A stretch of DNA of 44,050 bases from contig DARE01000070.1 of assembly GCA_002503205.1 (NCBI GenBank), positions 1 through 44,050 of the forward strand, written 5' to 3'. Made by a program: the position numbers and the translations under genes. Position 1 is the first letter of the stretch; each line of letters starts with the position of its first letter. The notes beneath the pieces are model-generated. The model was not told where the DNA came from, did no database searches, and saw nothing but the letters and a program-made list of their open reading frames with translations. This document shows positions 23,612 to 32,719 of the stretch, piece after piece. This stretch comes from Thermoplasmatales archaeon UBA447. Lineage in GTDB: Archaea; Thermoplasmatota; Thermoplasmata; Thermoplasmatales; Thermoplasmataceae.

Positions 23612-24802
23612 ATGGACTTTTCATTTACAGAAGACCAGGAGCTCCTTAAGAATTCAATTAAGGAATTCGCAGAACGTGTAATTTCAAAGAATCTCGATGA
23701 GATGATTAATTCTAAAAGAATTCCTGAAGAGATATTTTCGGAATTCAGAAGAATGAACCTCTTTGGTGTCTCTGTTCCTCAAAAGTTTGGAGGAATGGGC
23801 GCCTCACCGGTGGATATGGGAATAATAGGTGAGGAGATAGGGCGTGCAGATCCTACTGCCTCAATATCTGTGCTGTACCTGGTGCATAACTCCTGGAGTT
23901 ATCTTATTTCCAGATATGGCACTGAACTCCTGAAGGCAAGCACCCTCCCAAAGATAGCATCCGGAGATCTTATCACAGGAATAGCGACAACTGAGCCTTC
24001 CTGCGGCTCCGATATATCTTCCATAAAGACCACAGCAACCAAAAAGGGAAATTCGTATATCATAAACGGAGAAAAATCATTTATCAGCCTTGCTTTAGAT
24101 ATCAAAGAGAGAGGCGGCGGATTCGTAACTTCTGCAAAGACAGATCCCTCAAAAGGGGCATCCGGCATTTCTCTCTTCTATGTCCCATACAGCGATAAGA
24201 TTGAAATTTCAAAGCTAGAGGAGATGGGGCGTGAGGGCTCCACTTGGGGTGCAATCAGGTTCAATGATGTCGAAATTCCATCAGAATATCTGCTTGGTGA
24301 GGTAAATAGAGGATTCAACATAATACACGAAGGATTTGAGCTTGCACGAAGCATTATCGCTGTTTCTTCCGCAGCTATGGCACTCAGGGCCCTGGATGAT
24401 GGAATGGATTATATAAAGGAGCGTAAGGCCTTCGGCACTACCGTTGGAAAATTTCAGGGAATACAGTTCCAGCTTGCTGAAGATGTAGCAAAGATGGAAG
24501 CAGCCCTGACACTGGGATACAAGGCCCTTTGGATGTATGGAGAAGAACAGGCAGAAAGAAGGTTCAACAGATTCCAGGTGACAAAGGAAGTTGCAGTGGC
24601 CAAACTGCTTTCAACAGTGTGGGCATTTGATGTGATAAATGACAGCCTTCAGTGGCATGGCGCATACGGTTATTCAAAGAACAACATGCAGGAGATAGCA
24701 CTCAGGGCCGTAAGATCATTCCAGCTTGCAGAGGGATCCAGGGAGATAATGAAGATGATCATTGCCAGAGAATCGCTTGGGCATGAATATTACAGGAAGT
24801 GA
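23612..24802 (+). CDS. Acyl-CoA dehydrogenase
   Basis: This is a full-length (396-residue) FAD-dependent acyl-CoA dehydrogenase catalysing alpha-beta oxidation of acyl-CoA thioesters. It has the N-terminal helical domain (DFSFTEDQELLKNSIKEFA), the signature ATTEPSCGSDISSIKTTA, the SLALDIKERGGGFV region, the ERKAFGTTVGKFQGIQF segment in the third domain and the C-terminal AYGYSKNNMQEIALR with LAEGSREIM, where the catalytic Glu of the family usually lies. The substrate chain length is undetermined. Its 3' end overlaps the start region of the tRNA-binding gene. Confidence 0.93.
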   Translation: MDFSFTEDQELLKNSIKEFAERVISKNLDEMINSKRIPEEIFSEFRRMNLFGVSVPQKFGGMGASPVDMGIIGEEIGRADPTASISVLYLVHNSWSYLISRYGTELLKASTLPKIASGDLITGIATTEPSCGSDISSIKTTATKKGNSYIINGEKSFISLALDIKERGGGFVTSAKTDPSKGASGISLFYVPYSDKIEISKLEEMGREGSTWGAIRFNDVEIPSEYLLGEVNRGFNIIHEGFELARSIIAVSSAAMALRALDDGMDYIKERKAFGTTVGKFQGIQFQLAEDVAKMEAALTLGYKALWMYGEEQAERRFNRFQVTKEVAVAKLLSTVWAFDVINDSLQWHGAYGYSKNNMQEIALRAVRSFQLAEGSREIMKMIIARESLGHEYYRK

Positions 24803-25139
24803 TAATCTGGCAGAAGAACAGATATCCATAGATTACTTCGGTAAGATAGATATCAGAACTGCCAGGGTAATTGAATGCGAAAAAGTTCAGAAATCCAGGC
24901 ACCTGCTTCGCATTGTCGTTGAAGCTTCAGGCGAAAAGAGACAGATTGTGTCCAGCATCTCTGATTACTACAAACCGGAAGAGATGGTGGGCAAGACAAT
25001 TCTTGTAGTGTGGAATCTGGAAAAGGCCGCCATTATGGGCCTGGAGAGCCAGGGAATGCTTCTGGCTGTTGAGAAAGATGACTTTCTGTCCCTTCTCACC
25101 ACGGACAGGGAATCTCCTTCAGGATTGAGAGTGAGCTGA
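24783..25139 (+). CDS. tRNA-binding (EMAP/Arc1p-type OB-fold) protein
   Basis: About 118 residues form a single tRNA-binding OB-fold (PF01588), with IDYFGKIDIRTARVIECEKVQKSRHLLRI and later QIVSSISDYYKPEEMVGKTILVVWNLEKA and MGLESQGMLLA. This is the domain found at the C-terminus of methionyl-tRNA synthetase, and it occurs free-standing in archaea, where it aids aminoacylation. ATG 24783 is chosen because the open frame begins inside the dehydrogenase gene and the domain starts near residue 18. It ends one base into the RFC gene start. Confidence 0.88.
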   Translation: MNITGSDNLAEEQISIDYFGKIDIRTARVIECEKVQKSRHLLRIVVEASGEKRQIVSSISDYYKPEEMVGKTILVVWNLEKAAIMGLESQGMLLAVEKDDFLSLLTTDRESPSGLRVS

Positions 25140-26422
25140 TGGATGACCTTGAAAAGTACCGTCCCACCAGGGTATCTGATCTTATTGTAAATAACAAAAT
25201 CCTTGAACAGATAACTCAATGGCTCCGGTCATGGGAAAACGGAGTTCCTGCAAAAAGAGCCATCATCCTTCATGGCCCACCGGGAACTGGAAAAACCACC
25301 ACCGCATATGCAATAGCAGGGGAAATGGGGCTTCCAGTTGTGGAGATGAATGCCTCCAATGAAAGGAGCTCTGAATCTATGAAACAGGTTGCCCTGATGG
25401 CATCACTTTACAGGGATCTTTCAACTTTTGACGAATCCGTTAAGAGGGAATATGATCACATAATCCTTATCGACGAGGCAGACAACATTTTCGAATCTAG
25501 AAACAGCAGAGTAGGCGGAGACACAGGAGGCCTTACTGAACTTGCGAAAATAATAAAATCCAGCAGGTCACCAATAATTATCACCATGAATGAATTCTAT
25601 GACTTCAGAAGAAAAGCCGCTGGCAAGGACATTGTGGCAAACTCCGTCGTGATAGAGTTCAGGCAGTTTCAGAGAGTCAGAGACAGTGATTATAAGAGCT
25701 TCAAGTTATCACTTCTTCAGAGGATCAGGCATATTTCTGAAGAGGAGGGTTTGCAGTTTGATCCATCAGTGGTTGAAAGGGCAATCGAAGTGAATCGTGA
25801 CGACATAAGGAGCATAATCAATGATTCACTTTCTTCTTTCTCCTATCGTGGAGAAGGCGCTTCTGGGTTTGAAAACGGAGGCAGGGATAGCGAGACCTCC
25901 ATATTTGACTGCATGAGAGATACATTCAAATCCAGGGACTATGATAGGATTCTTCAGGATCTCTTTGGCAAGGATTTTGAAACGGAAGACTACCTGATGT
26001 GGATTGATGAAAATGCAAGGAGCGAGGTACAGGAAACTGAAGACCTCGAGTCTGTTTACAGGCTTATTGCGGAAGCAGATATATTCATGGGAAGAGTAAT
26101 GCACAAACAGCATTACGCCTTCAAGGGGTATGCAGAGGAAATACTGGCTGGGGTTTCCTTTGAAATTGCCAAGCCAAACACCCATTTCGTGAAATATGAT
26201 TTTCCAAAGAGAATACTTAGAATGTCTAGGATGAGGGATGGAAAGGAAACGAGGCGCTCTCTTCTCACAAAATTATCACGAATTTGCCACACAGACAGAT
26301 CTGTGCTGGAGGATAATATGTGGTATTTCAGGTCACTTGCAAAGTCAAAAAAAGCCCTTGCAGAAATGCAATCAGTTCTTTCCCTTACCGAGAAGGAGGT
26401 CACCCTCCTTAAGAAGGGGTGA
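25139..26422 (+). CDS. rfcL: Replication factor C large subunit
   Basis: This clamp-loader AAA+ ATPase opens PCNA onto primed DNA. It starts YRPTRVSDLIVNN, has Walker A GPPGTGKTTT (about 46-55), Walker B ILIDEAD, and a sensor-1 region IIITMNEFYDF in which Asn aligns with the usual residue. It lacks the SRC arginine-finger motif, as large subunits do. A C-terminal collar domain follows to 427. The start ATG overlaps the stop of the tRNA-binding gene (TGATG), showing coupling. The 3' end overlaps the convergent Pop5-like gene by 51 bases. The small subunit is not here. Confidence 0.95.
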   Translation: MDDLEKYRPTRVSDLIVNNKILEQITQWLRSWENGVPAKRAIILHGPPGTGKTTTAYAIAGEMGLPVVEMNASNERSSESMKQVALMASLYRDLSTFDESVKREYDHIILIDEADNIFESRNSRVGGDTGGLTELAKIIKSSRSPIIITMNEFYDFRRKAAGKDIVANSVVIEFRQFQRVRDSDYKSFKLSLLQRIRHISEEEGLQFDPSVVERAIEVNRDDIRSIINDSLSSFSYRGEGASGFENGGRDSETSIFDCMRDTFKSRDYDRILQDLFGKDFETEDYLMWIDENARSEVQETEDLESVYRLIAEADIFMGRVMHKQHYAFKGYAEEILAGVSFEIAKPNTHFVKYDFPKRILRMSRMRDGKETRRSLLTKLSRICHTDRSVLEDNMWYFRSLAKSKKALAEMQSVLSLTEKEVTLLKKG

Positions 26423-26692
26423 TTCTTCTTCAATTATCGTTTCCATGGTTTTCTTAAGCTTCTTTACTGTCCCACTTGTCAGGACTGTTTTCAGGCCAGC
26501 GATCCCATTGATGTATGATATTGCCTTGTCTTTGGTAAACTGGTCCGCCAGAACTATCATGAAGGAACCGTTTCTGAACTTCTCCTTGCATCCAAATTTT
26601 CTGTAAAGTTCTCTCCTTGCATATTCAAGAATGCTGATATCGGTTTCAGCACGAATAAGGATATATCGCTTGCGTAAGAGAGACCCCTTCAT
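26372..26692 (-). CDS. rnp2: RNase P protein component 2 (Pop5-like)
   Basis: This basic 106-residue protein has the Pop5/Rpp14 layout: an RKRYILIRAETDI opening strand, a helix (EYARRELYRKFG), a central strand (FRNGSFMIVLA), a helix (DKAISYINGI) and the terminal VLTSGTVKKLKKTME, whose SGTxKxL motif is characteristic. Pop5 supports the catalytic RNA of RNase P in 5' processing of tRNA. The C-terminal 17 codons overlap the end of rfcL on the other strand. Family assignment is from motif memory and is fairly secure. Confidence 0.78.
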   Translation of the reverse strand: MKGSLLRKRYILIRAETDISILEYARRELYRKFGCKEKFRNGSFMIVLADQFTKDKAISYINGIAGLKTVLTSGTVKKLKKTMETIIEEESPLLKEGDLLLGKGKN

Positions 26693-26775
26693 GGTCTTTT
26701 GAGATGCAAGCCTTGAATTAAAATCCTCCTGTTAGGTTTAATCTGAAAGGTATCATCTTACCAGATTGGCTGTGT

Positions 26776-27294
26776 TCATATCATAGGCTTCTTTCCATTC
26801 TTAAGATCATGGGAACAGTTCGGGCAACAGGCATATTTAAGGCGCCCAGATACCATTACTCTTATAGGGCTATTTTCAACTGTTTTGCCGCAGTAATCAC
26901 AGGTAACCTTTATGTCCTGTGAGATGGCACTTCCTGCAACCCGTTTCTTTGCTATTCTTATCTCATCAACCCTGATCCCATCCAGGATGTGGAGATCTTT
27001 ATAGAACAGAATGACAATGAATGAAGAGTCTATCAGTTCAAAGTGCTCCAGAAGCTTGTCCTCGTCAATTCCTTCAATGCTTGGAACCTTTGCTATCAGA
27101 AGATCATTATTCTCCTGTTCCGTAAGGATCGTGAAACGTGTGATCCATCCCTCCGAGGTCATGGAGTCAAGCAGCCTTGCTATTCTGGTTCTGTTTGTGC
27201 CAAGTTTCCTTGCCAGCTCAACAGTGCTCTCCCTTGAGTTCGCTTTGAGCAATTCGGCAAGCCTGAATTTCATCTCATTGTCGCTGATTCGCAT
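26776..27294 (-). CDS. Copper-type TRASH-domain transcription regulator
   Basis: The N-terminal winged helix (about 5-60, ELARKLGTNRTRIARLLDSMTSEGWI) is AsnC/Lrp-like. A central helical region follows, and the C-terminal TRASH zinc-ribbon-like domain (about 130-170) carries CDYCGKTV and ACCPNCSHDL, whose cysteines bind metal. This architecture is that of archaeal CopT/CopR copper regulators. The gene is divergent from a copper P-type ATPase with only 54 bases between starts, which contain an inverted repeat, so it very likely senses copper and controls the ATPase. Confidence 0.9.
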   Translation of the reverse strand: MRISDNEMKFRLAELLKANSRESTVELARKLGTNRTRIARLLDSMTSEGWITRFTILTEQENNDLLIAKVPSIEGIDEDKLLEHFELIDSSFIVILFYKDLHILDGIRVDEIRIAKKRVAGSAISQDIKVTCDYCGKTVENSPIRVMVSGRLKYACCPNCSHDLKNGKKPMI

Positions 27295-27299
27295 AATGA

Positions 27300-27320
27300 T
27301 AATATTTCAACGGAATATTA
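27300..27320. promoter_or_regulatory. Inverted-repeat operator between regulator and copA
   Basis: TAATATT and AATATTA form perfect 7-base arms around a 7-base spacer (TCAACGG), centred between the two divergent start codons (27294 and 27349). Position and symmetry make it the best candidate for the TRASH-regulator binding site controlling both genes. Confidence 0.55.
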
Positions 27321-27348
27321 GGCATTTTGTATCATATTCATTAAATGG

Positions 27349-29484
27349 GTGGGCACAATTACTATTGTCAATAACTCTTCAGTTCATTCCAGTAATGAAT
27401 TGAATCAAGGTGATAATGTGCCAACTGATCCTGTTTGCGGAATGTTCGTATCTGAGGCGTCTGACCTGAAAATGACCCAGGATGGTGAAACTTACTATTT
27501 CTGTTCAAGAGATTGCCTGGACAAGTTCAGTAATCCTGAGAAACAGGCACAGAAGCTTAGATTTAGGCTTATTGTTGGAATTCTCTTTACTATTCCTGTT
27601 CTTGTTTTAACATACACAGTCACTGCAAGCTATTTGAGGGACTATATTCTCATTATTCTGGCATCTCCTGTTCAGTTTTATTCAGGATACGTTTTCTATT
27701 CCGGTTCTTTTCATTCACTGAAAGAAAGATCTGCTAACATGGATATTCTCATAGCTGTAGGTAGCAGCACTGCCTTTGGTTTTTCTGCAGCTGTTTCACT
27801 TGTGCACATTGCTTTGATTGGACCTGGTGAGGTTTATTTTGATGCGTCCTCGGCCATAGTAACACTGATTCTTGTAGGCCAGTACATGGAAAGCAGATCT
27901 AAACTCAGGGCAAACATAACTGCAAGAAATCTGCTTGGCCTCCTTCCGGACAAAGTACATTCTGTAGGGCCAGACGGATCAGTTTCAGATATAAATTCAG
28001 ATTCTATAAAAATAGGCCAGACAGTTCGTGTATATCCTGGTGACCGGATACCGTGCGATGGCACCGTTGCATCTGGTGAAAGTGAGGTTGACGAATCCAT
28101 AATAAGCGGAGAGCAGAAACCCGTAATGAAGATAAAAGGTGACAGGGTTATCTCTGGGTCTATCAACATCAATGGCTCCATTGATGTAACTGTTGAAGCC
28201 ATGGGAAAAGGCTCAAGCCTTGATGAGATCAACAGGCTAATAAGAAAAGCTGCGACTGGGCGAACCAGATTTCAAAGGATCACTGACAGTTTCTCCTCAA
28301 TTTTTGTACCTTCAATACTTACGACAGCAACAATAACAGGAATATTCTGGTATGTGTTTCTAACCCTTTCCGGGTACCATGATCCGTTTCTGATTGCTCT
28401 GCTCTCCTTTGTATCCGTTGTTGTGATAGCATGTCCCTGTGCAATTGGCCTTGCAACCCCTGTTTCACTCCTTGTTGCTGCCGACTCATCACTCTCATCT
28501 GGAATAGTCATAAGAAATCCGGGAGCGGTTGAGAGGCTTGCAAAGGTGGACTATGTTGTTCTTGACAAAACCGGGACGATTACTGATTCCATTCCAGAGG
28601 TAACAGGCATCATTGAGAATGGAATGCCCCAGGAGGATCTCCTCAGATTTGCGGTTTCACTTGAGTCACATTCAACCCACCCTTATGCCCGCGCAGTTAG
28701 AAAAAAAGCAGCAATATCTGGCATAACACCCCTTCCTGTCACAAACATTCGAGAAACTCCCGGAGTGGGAATTTATGGCATCTGTGAAGGCCTGAATGTT
28801 GGGATTGCAAGGATTTCAGATAGTGGAAAGCCCGGTTTCTCTCTCACTATAAATGATCAGGAAAAAGGAAGATTCGAGCTAAGTTACCAGATAAAGGAAA
28901 ACACTGCCGAGGGGATCAGAAAACTCCATGAGAGTGGCATTGAAGTTGCAATAGTATCTGGCGACAGTGAGGAGGAGGTTAGGAGGATATCCTCAATCAC
29001 TGGCGCAGACTCATTTACAGGAGAGGCGTCGCCATCGGAAAAGGAGGAGATAGTCAGATCACTTCAGGCAAAGGGAAAGTATGTCCTTTTTCTTGGAGAC
29101 GGCATAAATGATGCAGCTGCAATTGCCTCAGCTGATGTGGGAGCTTCAGTGGCCGAAGGGACAGAAATTGCGAAAAGCCAGTCAGATATTGTTTTCCTGT
29201 CAGGCAATACCGGTGCAATATTTGCTTCAAAAAAAATTGCTGAGCAGACGGTCAGGAAGATAAGGCAGAACATAATCTATGCTATAGTTTACAATGTCGC
29301 TCTTGTTCCAGTTGCCGCTGGCGTGCTCGTGCCGATTTTCGGCCTTGCCATATTCGGTTACCTTCCATTCCTCTCTGCAGCTGCAATGGGCATGAGCTCC
29401 ACCTCCGTAGTTCTCAATTCTCTAAGGTTGAGGGGAACCATAAGAAGAAGCATAACAATTGGTGGAAGGATACAGATTGCCTGA
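27349..29484 (+). CDS. copA: Copper-exporting P1B-type ATPase with N-terminal YHS/TRASH domain
   Basis: The 711-residue heavy-metal pump has CPC in membrane helix 6 (Cys362 and Cys364), the phosphorylation site DKTGT (Asp406), the nucleotide-domain HP motif (STHPYARA), the actuator SGE motif (IISGEQKP) and GDGINDAAA. The CPC motif with HP marks a Cu(I)/Ag(I)-type pump. Instead of an HMA domain the N-terminus has a YHS/TRASH module (DPVCGMF with Cys30, FCSRDCLDKF with Cys52 and Cys56). Eight membrane helices are expected. The start is GTG 27349; GTG 27418, just before PTDPVCG, is possible. Expression is probably copper-induced through the divergent regulator. Confidence 0.94.
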   Translation: MGTITIVNNSSVHSSNELNQGDNVPTDPVCGMFVSEASDLKMTQDGETYYFCSRDCLDKFSNPEKQAQKLRFRLIVGILFTIPVLVLTYTVTASYLRDYILIILASPVQFYSGYVFYSGSFHSLKERSANMDILIAVGSSTAFGFSAAVSLVHIALIGPGEVYFDASSAIVTLILVGQYMESRSKLRANITARNLLGLLPDKVHSVGPDGSVSDINSDSIKIGQTVRVYPGDRIPCDGTVASGESEVDESIISGEQKPVMKIKGDRVISGSININGSIDVTVEAMGKGSSLDEINRLIRKAATGRTRFQRITDSFSSIFVPSILTTATITGIFWYVFLTLSGYHDPFLIALLSFVSVVVIACPCAIGLATPVSLLVAADSSLSSGIVIRNPGAVERLAKVDYVVLDKTGTITDSIPEVTGIIENGMPQEDLLRFAVSLESHSTHPYARAVRKKAAISGITPLPVTNIRETPGVGIYGICEGLNVGIARISDSGKPGFSLTINDQEKGRFELSYQIKENTAEGIRKLHESGIEVAIVSGDSEEEVRRISSITGADSFTGEASPSEKEEIVRSLQAKGKYVLFLGDGINDAAAIASADVGASVAEGTEIAKSQSDIVFLSGNTGAIFASKKIAEQTVRKIRQNIIYAIVYNVALVPVAAGVLVPIFGLAIFGYLPFLSAAAMGMSSTSVVLNSLRLRGTIRRSITIGGRIQIA

Positions 29485-29522
29485 TCTTCAATATTCAGAG
29501 AGAAAAAGGTGTTAACTCAAAA

Positions 29523-29571
29523 TATATTTATAGCCTCTTAGCCTACTGCACCATTCAAGTTAACCAGGAGT
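29523..29571 (+). promoter_or_regulatory. TATA box and Shine-Dalgarno of the L15e gene
   Basis: A TATATTTATA core at about 29523-29532 is followed, ten bases before the ATG at 29581, by AGGAG. L15e therefore seems to have its own promoter and a leadered message. Confidence 0.5.
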
Positions 29572-29580
29572 TGTAAATAG

Positions 29581-30177
29581 ATGGCAGAAGTTGAAACGAC
29601 ATATTCACTTGTAAGGGATGCATGGAAAGACCTTAAGAAATCTAAAATTTACGGGCTGCAGAAGCAGAGAATGGTAGTATGGCGGAATGGCCCTGCCACT
29701 GAGAGGGTTGAGTACCCCACAAGAGTCGATCGCGCAAGATCCCTTGGTTACAAAAGTAAAGAAGGAATCATAGTTGTGCGTTCCAGAGTAAGGAGAGGCG
29801 GAAGAAACCGGCCGAAGATCATGGGTGGACGGAGACCCAGAAGAATGGCCTACAGCAAACTCACACCGAAGAAGAGCATTCAATGGATCGCTGAGGAGAG
29901 AGCTGCTGACAAGTACCCAAATATGGAGGTCCTAAACTCCTACTATGTTGGAGAGGATGGGCCATACAAGTATTATGAGGTCATACTCGTTGACAGAGTA
30001 AACCCGAGCGTACTCAGCACACCTTCACTTGCCTGGGTTGCTGAACCCCAGCATAAGGGAAGAGTTTATCGTGGACTGACATCTGCCGGATATAAGGGAA
30101 GAGGACTTAGAAGCGGCAGAAAGGGAACTTCCAAAAGCAGGCCATCCATAAGGGCTAACGGCAGAATCAGAAGATGA
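29581..30177 (+). CDS. rpl15e: Ribosomal protein L15e
   Basis: The 198-residue basic protein matches archaeal/eukaryotic L15e along its length: YSLVRDAWKDLKKS, VRRGGRNRPKIMGGRRPRR, the NMEVLNSYYVGEDGPYKYYEVILVD core, and the GLTSAGYKGRGLRSGRKGTSKSRPS tail (these blocks are all typical). It binds 23S rRNA in the large subunit. It is monocistronic here, flanked by copA and a tRNA gene. Confidence 0.96.
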   Translation: MAEVETTYSLVRDAWKDLKKSKIYGLQKQRMVVWRNGPATERVEYPTRVDRARSLGYKSKEGIIVVRSRVRRGGRNRPKIMGGRRPRRMAYSKLTPKKSIQWIAEERAADKYPNMEVLNSYYVGEDGPYKYYEVILVDRVNPSVLSTPSLAWVAEPQHKGRVYRGLTSAGYKGRGLRSGRKGTSKSRPSIRANGRIRR

Positions 30178-30387
30178 TTCTGGCCGGTTTCATTTTACAA
30201 ACTAACCCATTGAACAGAAGTGGGTATAAAGGCATTTTAATTGCTTGGACCTGCTGCCAAATTTTCGCCTATCCTTATTTCTAAACATTAGAGTAAAACT
30301 TAATTTTCCTAGGAATGTAAGGCAGAGGCTCTAACGTTAAGAGCAATAAAATAAATAAGCCCCAAAACGCTCATGTTCTGCTAAATT

Positions 30388-30468
30388 GCCGAGGTGGCCC
30401 AGCGGTACGGCGCCAGACTTGAGATCTGGTTCCCTTGTGGATCGGGAGTTCGAATCTCTCCCTCGGCG
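30388..30468 (+). tRNA. tRNA-Ser (anticodon TGA)
   Basis: The acceptor stem GCCGAGG pairs with CCTCGGC, with discriminator G. The anticodon stem CCAGA/TCTGG encloses the loop CTTGAGA with anticodon TGA. A long variable arm and the T-loop GTTCGAATC complete a class II tRNA. The discriminator and long arm fit archaeal tRNA-Ser. No CCA is encoded and no intron is seen. The upstream 30178-30387 gap is AT-rich with a probable TATA near 30345-30356. Confidence 0.95.
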
Positions 30469-30586
30469 TTTTCCATATTTTAATGATTTTCCATTTTAGA
30501 TTCAAAACGTTCCAGATAAGCCTTTCCTGCTATGCAGAGATACATTTTACTTCAGATCATAAACTATTAGAACCACCGAAATCTTC

Positions 30587-31720
30587 TTGCATTACTTGAC
30601 AAACAAGACCTTTAGGATTGCACTGGCAACTAAAAATGGAGCGTACTTCCTTTCTCCAGATGAGGCAAGGAAGAACTGGAAATTGGGTGGGCCCATACTT
30701 CCGGGAGAGAACTTAAACAAAATAATAGAAGATGGGAACGGTAACCTTTTCGCGGCATCCTTCGACGAAGGAATATTCAAGTCTACAGATGGAGGAAGGA
30801 CCTGGAAACAGTCAAGCAAAGGACTCATTGTCAGGAAAGTCTGGGAGCTGGCTGCTAAACCCAACCAAAAGGGAACTGTTTACGCAGGAACTCAATATGG
30901 CCATCTTTTCAGGTCTACAAATTATGGTGAGAACTGGGAGGAGGTTACGAGCCTGCATGAAGCCCCAAACCGCAGAGAATGGGGCATAGACTGGGGGTAT
31001 AGAACTACAGGCCTTGCGCTTCATACAATAAGGTTTGATGTCAACAGACCAGATATGATTTATCTGGTCGCTGCAGGAAATGGCACGTACAGGAGCGATG
31101 ATGGGGGTGAGACCTGGAAATCCATCAAGGCTGGAACTGACCGCTCCTGCAATATTGAGCCCGAAAAACTCATTTCTTCAGCACCTCCTGATGCTTCCCC
31201 CGAGGAGAAACTGGCCAGGCATTTAGAGGAACTTCATTCTGATACCCATAAGATAGTTGTTTCGCAAAAGGATGGCAAAATCTTCCAGCAGAACCACTGT
31301 GGAACTTTCTTCTCCTCTAATAACGGCGATCTATGGAAGGATATTAGTATCGATCGAACCAACAGATTCGGGTTTTCCATCGATGTCATTGAGAATGATT
31401 CGACACATGTGTTCACTATTCCTGTGCCAGATGTTGACAATGAGTGCAGAGCACACAATGTCTGCATTAGGGGACAACTTGCGATTTACAGCACCTCTGA
31501 TTATGGCAAGATCTGGAAAAGACATACAAATGGTCTGCCTGATAATGTGCATACAAATGTTCTAAGGGATTCAATTGCTCATGACAACACAAAGGACCCT
31601 GGGCTTTATTTCGGCACAACCACAGGAGATGTTTACTTTTCCGGCGATCTGGGAAACTCCTGGAGATCTATCGCCAGTGGTATAGGAAGAATTCAGGGCC
31701 TCAATGTTATTGAGCCATGA
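30587..31720 (+). CDS. BNR/sortilin-repeat beta-propeller protein
   Basis: About 377 residues carry at least six Asp-box (BNR) repeats: STDGGRTWK, STNYGENWEE, SDDGGETWKS, SSNNGDLWKD, TSDYGKIWKR and SGDLGNSWRS. These mark a beta-propeller like those in sortilin, VPS10 and photosystem II stability factor-like proteins. No signal peptide is present, so it is probably cytoplasmic, unlike many relatives. The starts are weak: TTG 30587, or TTG 30596 giving MTNKTFRIAL. The function is unknown; such propellers bind ligands or proteins. Confidence 0.82.
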   Translation: MHYLTNKTFRIALATKNGAYFLSPDEARKNWKLGGPILPGENLNKIIEDGNGNLFAASFDEGIFKSTDGGRTWKQSSKGLIVRKVWELAAKPNQKGTVYAGTQYGHLFRSTNYGENWEEVTSLHEAPNRREWGIDWGYRTTGLALHTIRFDVNRPDMIYLVAAGNGTYRSDDGGETWKSIKAGTDRSCNIEPEKLISSAPPDASPEEKLARHLEELHSDTHKIVVSQKDGKIFQQNHCGTFFSSNNGDLWKDISIDRTNRFGFSIDVIENDSTHVFTIPVPDVDNECRAHNVCIRGQLAIYSTSDYGKIWKRHTNGLPDNVHTNVLRDSIAHDNTKDPGLYFGTTTGDVYFSGDLGNSWRSIASGIGRIQGLNVIEP

Positions 31721-31992
31721 GTAATATATTGTAAAGTCCATTTTTAGTTGTGCCATTAGGACCGTTTTCACATAGTGTTAGTGGCCTGAGAGCTATGACA
31801 AAAATTCACAAGAACATGATTCCGGAATAATTTGAAAAATAGGAAAAGTGTATAATTTAAGACCGAACCCATCTACCGAAGCCAGAACTTTGATTTGCTC
31901 TTAGATGGACACATAAAGACAAACTATTCGGTCAATTTCATTTACCTGCACCCGGATAAATTAGAAATCCCCTGTCAGAAGTATAAAAATAC

Positions 31993-32397
31993 TCAGTGAT
32001 AGAACCTGGCCTTGACAATAAGATAAGTGACAGCAAGAACCAGTGCTATTGATATTGCAGAAAGAAGATTAAAGAAAATGTCTATAACACCAGCACCTAC
32101 AAGAATGATACAACCATAAAGATCATGGGTACGCCCACTTTTGAAAAGGCTGATAAACTGTTCTTTTGAAAGATCAGACTTGGTTCCGTTATTGAAAAGA
32201 TGCGATACCAGATCCACTAGCAGCCCAAATGCGAAAAGGCTGCCGATAAAATTCACAGTAAAAGGATAGATTCTGGGTCTTACGAAAAAGGTTTCAAAGA
32301 AGAAGTACACAAATACCCCTAACTGTGCATAAATGGCGTATGTTTTTCCATGGAGAAATAGATACATCCACTTACTCCAGGCATCAACAATAGGCAT
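31993..32397 (-). CDS. Small integral membrane protein
   Basis: The 134 residues have four hydrophobic stretches (about 20-37, 46-66, 93-110 and 111-130) and one hydrophilic loop (NNGTKSDLSKEQFISLFKSG). There is no motif that I recognise. A TATA-like TTTATATATA at about 32443-32452 lies on the upstream side. The 31721-31992 region beyond its 3' end holds no gene that I can see. Confidence 0.6.
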   Translation of the reverse strand: MPIVDAWSKWMYLFLHGKTYAIYAQLGVFVYFFFETFFVRPRIYPFTVNFIGSLFAFGLLVDLVSHLFNNGTKSDLSKEQFISLFKSGRTHDLYGCIILVGAGVIDIFFNLLSAISIALVLAVTYLIVKARFYH

Positions 32398-32719
32398 TTC
32401 AGTCCTCGCTTTAATCGGCTGTTACACATAAATCACTTGTAGTTTATATATATTTCATTAAAAATTAAGATTCTGCACCGGGACATTATGGGAGAATCCC
32501 AGTCTGGAGAGACTTGCAGATTCCAGAATGCTGATATAGCGGTTCTTATCCTGTCTAGTTTTGGTTACAGCATCATTCATCCTTGTAAAACCATAATTCA
32601 ATTGATTTTGTACCATCCTCACACCATCCCCTGTGGAATGGGTGCAACAGTTTATAAATGGGATTGATCAAGGTTAAAATATTATAATGGTATGTTAAAA
32701 CAGAGAGGAATAAAAGCGG
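32398..32719. other. Divergent intergenic promoter region
   Basis: This gap separates two divergently transcribed genes. It contains a TATA-like stretch near 32443-32452 for the minus-strand membrane protein and TTTATAAAT at about 32651-32659 plus ATTATAATGG near 32681 for the plus-strand repeat protein, with a GAGGAA ribosome-site-like sequence before 32720. I see no gene or RNA in the middle. Confidence 0.4.
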
